A DNA stretch of 64,000 nt from JAEMQF01 sp963791595 (lineage in GTDB: Bacteria > Pseudomonadota > Gammaproteobacteria > Burkholderiales > Burkholderiaceae_C). This document shows, in pieces, positions 63,608 to 64,000 of the stretch. Below the pieces are notes generated by a model. That model did no database searches, had not been told where the DNA came from, and worked only from the letters and a program-made list of their open reading frames with translations. Positions within the stretch are counted from its first letter, which is position 1. Every line of letters begins with the position of its first letter. Position numbers and translations under genes: made by a program. The stretch spans positions 34,516-98,515 of the forward strand of contig CAWBTF010000031.1 in NCBI GenBank assembly GCA_963791595.1, given 5' to 3'.

Positions 63608-64000
63608 GTGGACATTGTGATTCTTTCAGATAGGGCGGCAACTGCCACGCAACTTGGCGAGAGCCACTTTCGTGAATACAAGAGCGCTCTGGAGGGTCCA
63701 CCGTCCAGGAAGGCAAACCGCGATACCAAGTCGATTTGCGCCGACATTGCTGAGACATTGGTCGCCTTTGCGAACGCAGACGGCGGCGAACTACTTGTAG
63801 GCGTTGAAGATAACGGCGATGTAACAGGGGTCGAGACCTTTTCGCCGGCCGAGCTTGAGTTGATGGAGAGGGCGCCGTCAGCACGAGTCCATCGAGACAC
63901 CCCACTGACATCGGTGCGGCACGCCAAGGTGACTTTGAGTGGGCACTTGTTGCTCTACTTCTCCGTCAAGAAGGGCACCGACTATGTGCACTTGACATCC
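63608..64000 (+). CDS. AlbA_2/Schlafen-like DNA-binding protein (partial, runs off window)
   Basis: The start is GTG 63608 with AGGAGG seven bases upstream, giving VDIVILSDRAATATQLGESH. The block ESHFREYKSALEG, then SICADIAETLVAFANADGGE and LLVGVEDNGDVTGVETF, is the AlbA_2 (PF04326) Schlafen-type domain found in bacterial transcription regulators and defence proteins. The first 131 codons are present; the rest lies beyond the window. It directly follows the IS66 remnant. The domain boundary and C-terminal effector cannot be seen. Confidence 0.75.
   Translation, partial: MDIVILSDRAATATQLGESHFREYKSALEGPPSRKANRDTKSICADIAETLVAFANADGGELLVGVEDNGDVTGVETFSPAELELMERAPSARVHRDTPLTSVRHAKVTLSGHLLLYFSVKKGTDYVHLTS

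Noticed and set aside
1..64000. CRISPR arrays, rRNA and tRNA genes
   Set aside because: I read both strands for regularly spaced repeats and typical RNA signatures and saw none; a covariance-model scan would be the decisive test.

Overview
The window looks like the chromosome of a high-G+C betaproteobacterium, most likely Burkholderiales. Codon third positions are nearly always G or C. There are two Bug/TctC-type tripartite-tricarboxylate solute receptors, which are greatly expanded in that order, alongside many CoA-thioester catabolic genes. No rRNA, tRNA or CRISPR array was seen. At least thirteen otherwise well-conserved genes are broken by a single extra or missing base. These are more likely uncorrected sequencing errors than mass gene decay, so I describe the affected genes as whole genes and say where the frame breaks.

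Layout. 0.4-3.1 kb: a secreted sugar dehydrogenase and a serine hydrolase. 3.2-11.8 kb: two minus-strand operons of exported proteins of unknown function and a divergent winged-helix/NB-ARC regulator. A nearly identical 42-base element lies upstream of both operons, with a TTTTAG direct repeat of the kind OmpR-type regulators bind. 11.9-31.5 kb: a monooxygenase, a nucleotide cyclase, a hydroxycinnamate module (feruloyl-CoA synthetase, Bug receptor, tannase/feruloyl esterase), further acyl-CoA genes (CoA-transferase, acyl-CoA dehydrogenase, enoyl-CoA hydratase, a truncated ligase) and a 1392-residue GGDEF-EAL protein. 31.8-44.1 kb: an aldolase/dehydrogenase pair facing a ten-kilobase operon. 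That operon holds a RuBisCO-like protein, a DUF1537 sugar-acid kinase, candidates for D-apionate oxidoisomerase and lactonase, and a complete MalEFGK-type ABC importer, and is best read as D-apionate (plant apiose) catabolism. 44.2-51.5 kb: a hydrolase, a tandem acyl-CoA dehydrogenase, a LysR regulator, a FemAB/GNAT-like protein and a 2-oxoglutarate oxygenase.

51.5-64 kb is an accessory island. It contains a tandem phosphoribosyltransferase protein next to a GHKL ATPase, an IS3-family element, a DUF4236 protein, a 5'-nucleotidase with a tiny downstream ORF, a HEPN-motif protein ending in an attC-like hairpin, a decayed IS256-family element, a SIR2-like (DUF4917-type) protein, an IS66 remnant and the start of an AlbA_2/Schlafen-like protein. 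Several of these domains are typical of prokaryotic conflict or defence systems.

Repeats tie the window together. Three copies of a roughly 0.35-0.53 kb element built of nested inverted repeats sit between genes (1-300, 24031-24563, 36287-36645). Two copies of a 33-base hairpin repeat sit between convergent genes, and one of them has replaced the 3' end of an acyl-CoA ligase. A perfect 27-bp inverted repeat lies inside the ABC transporter operon.
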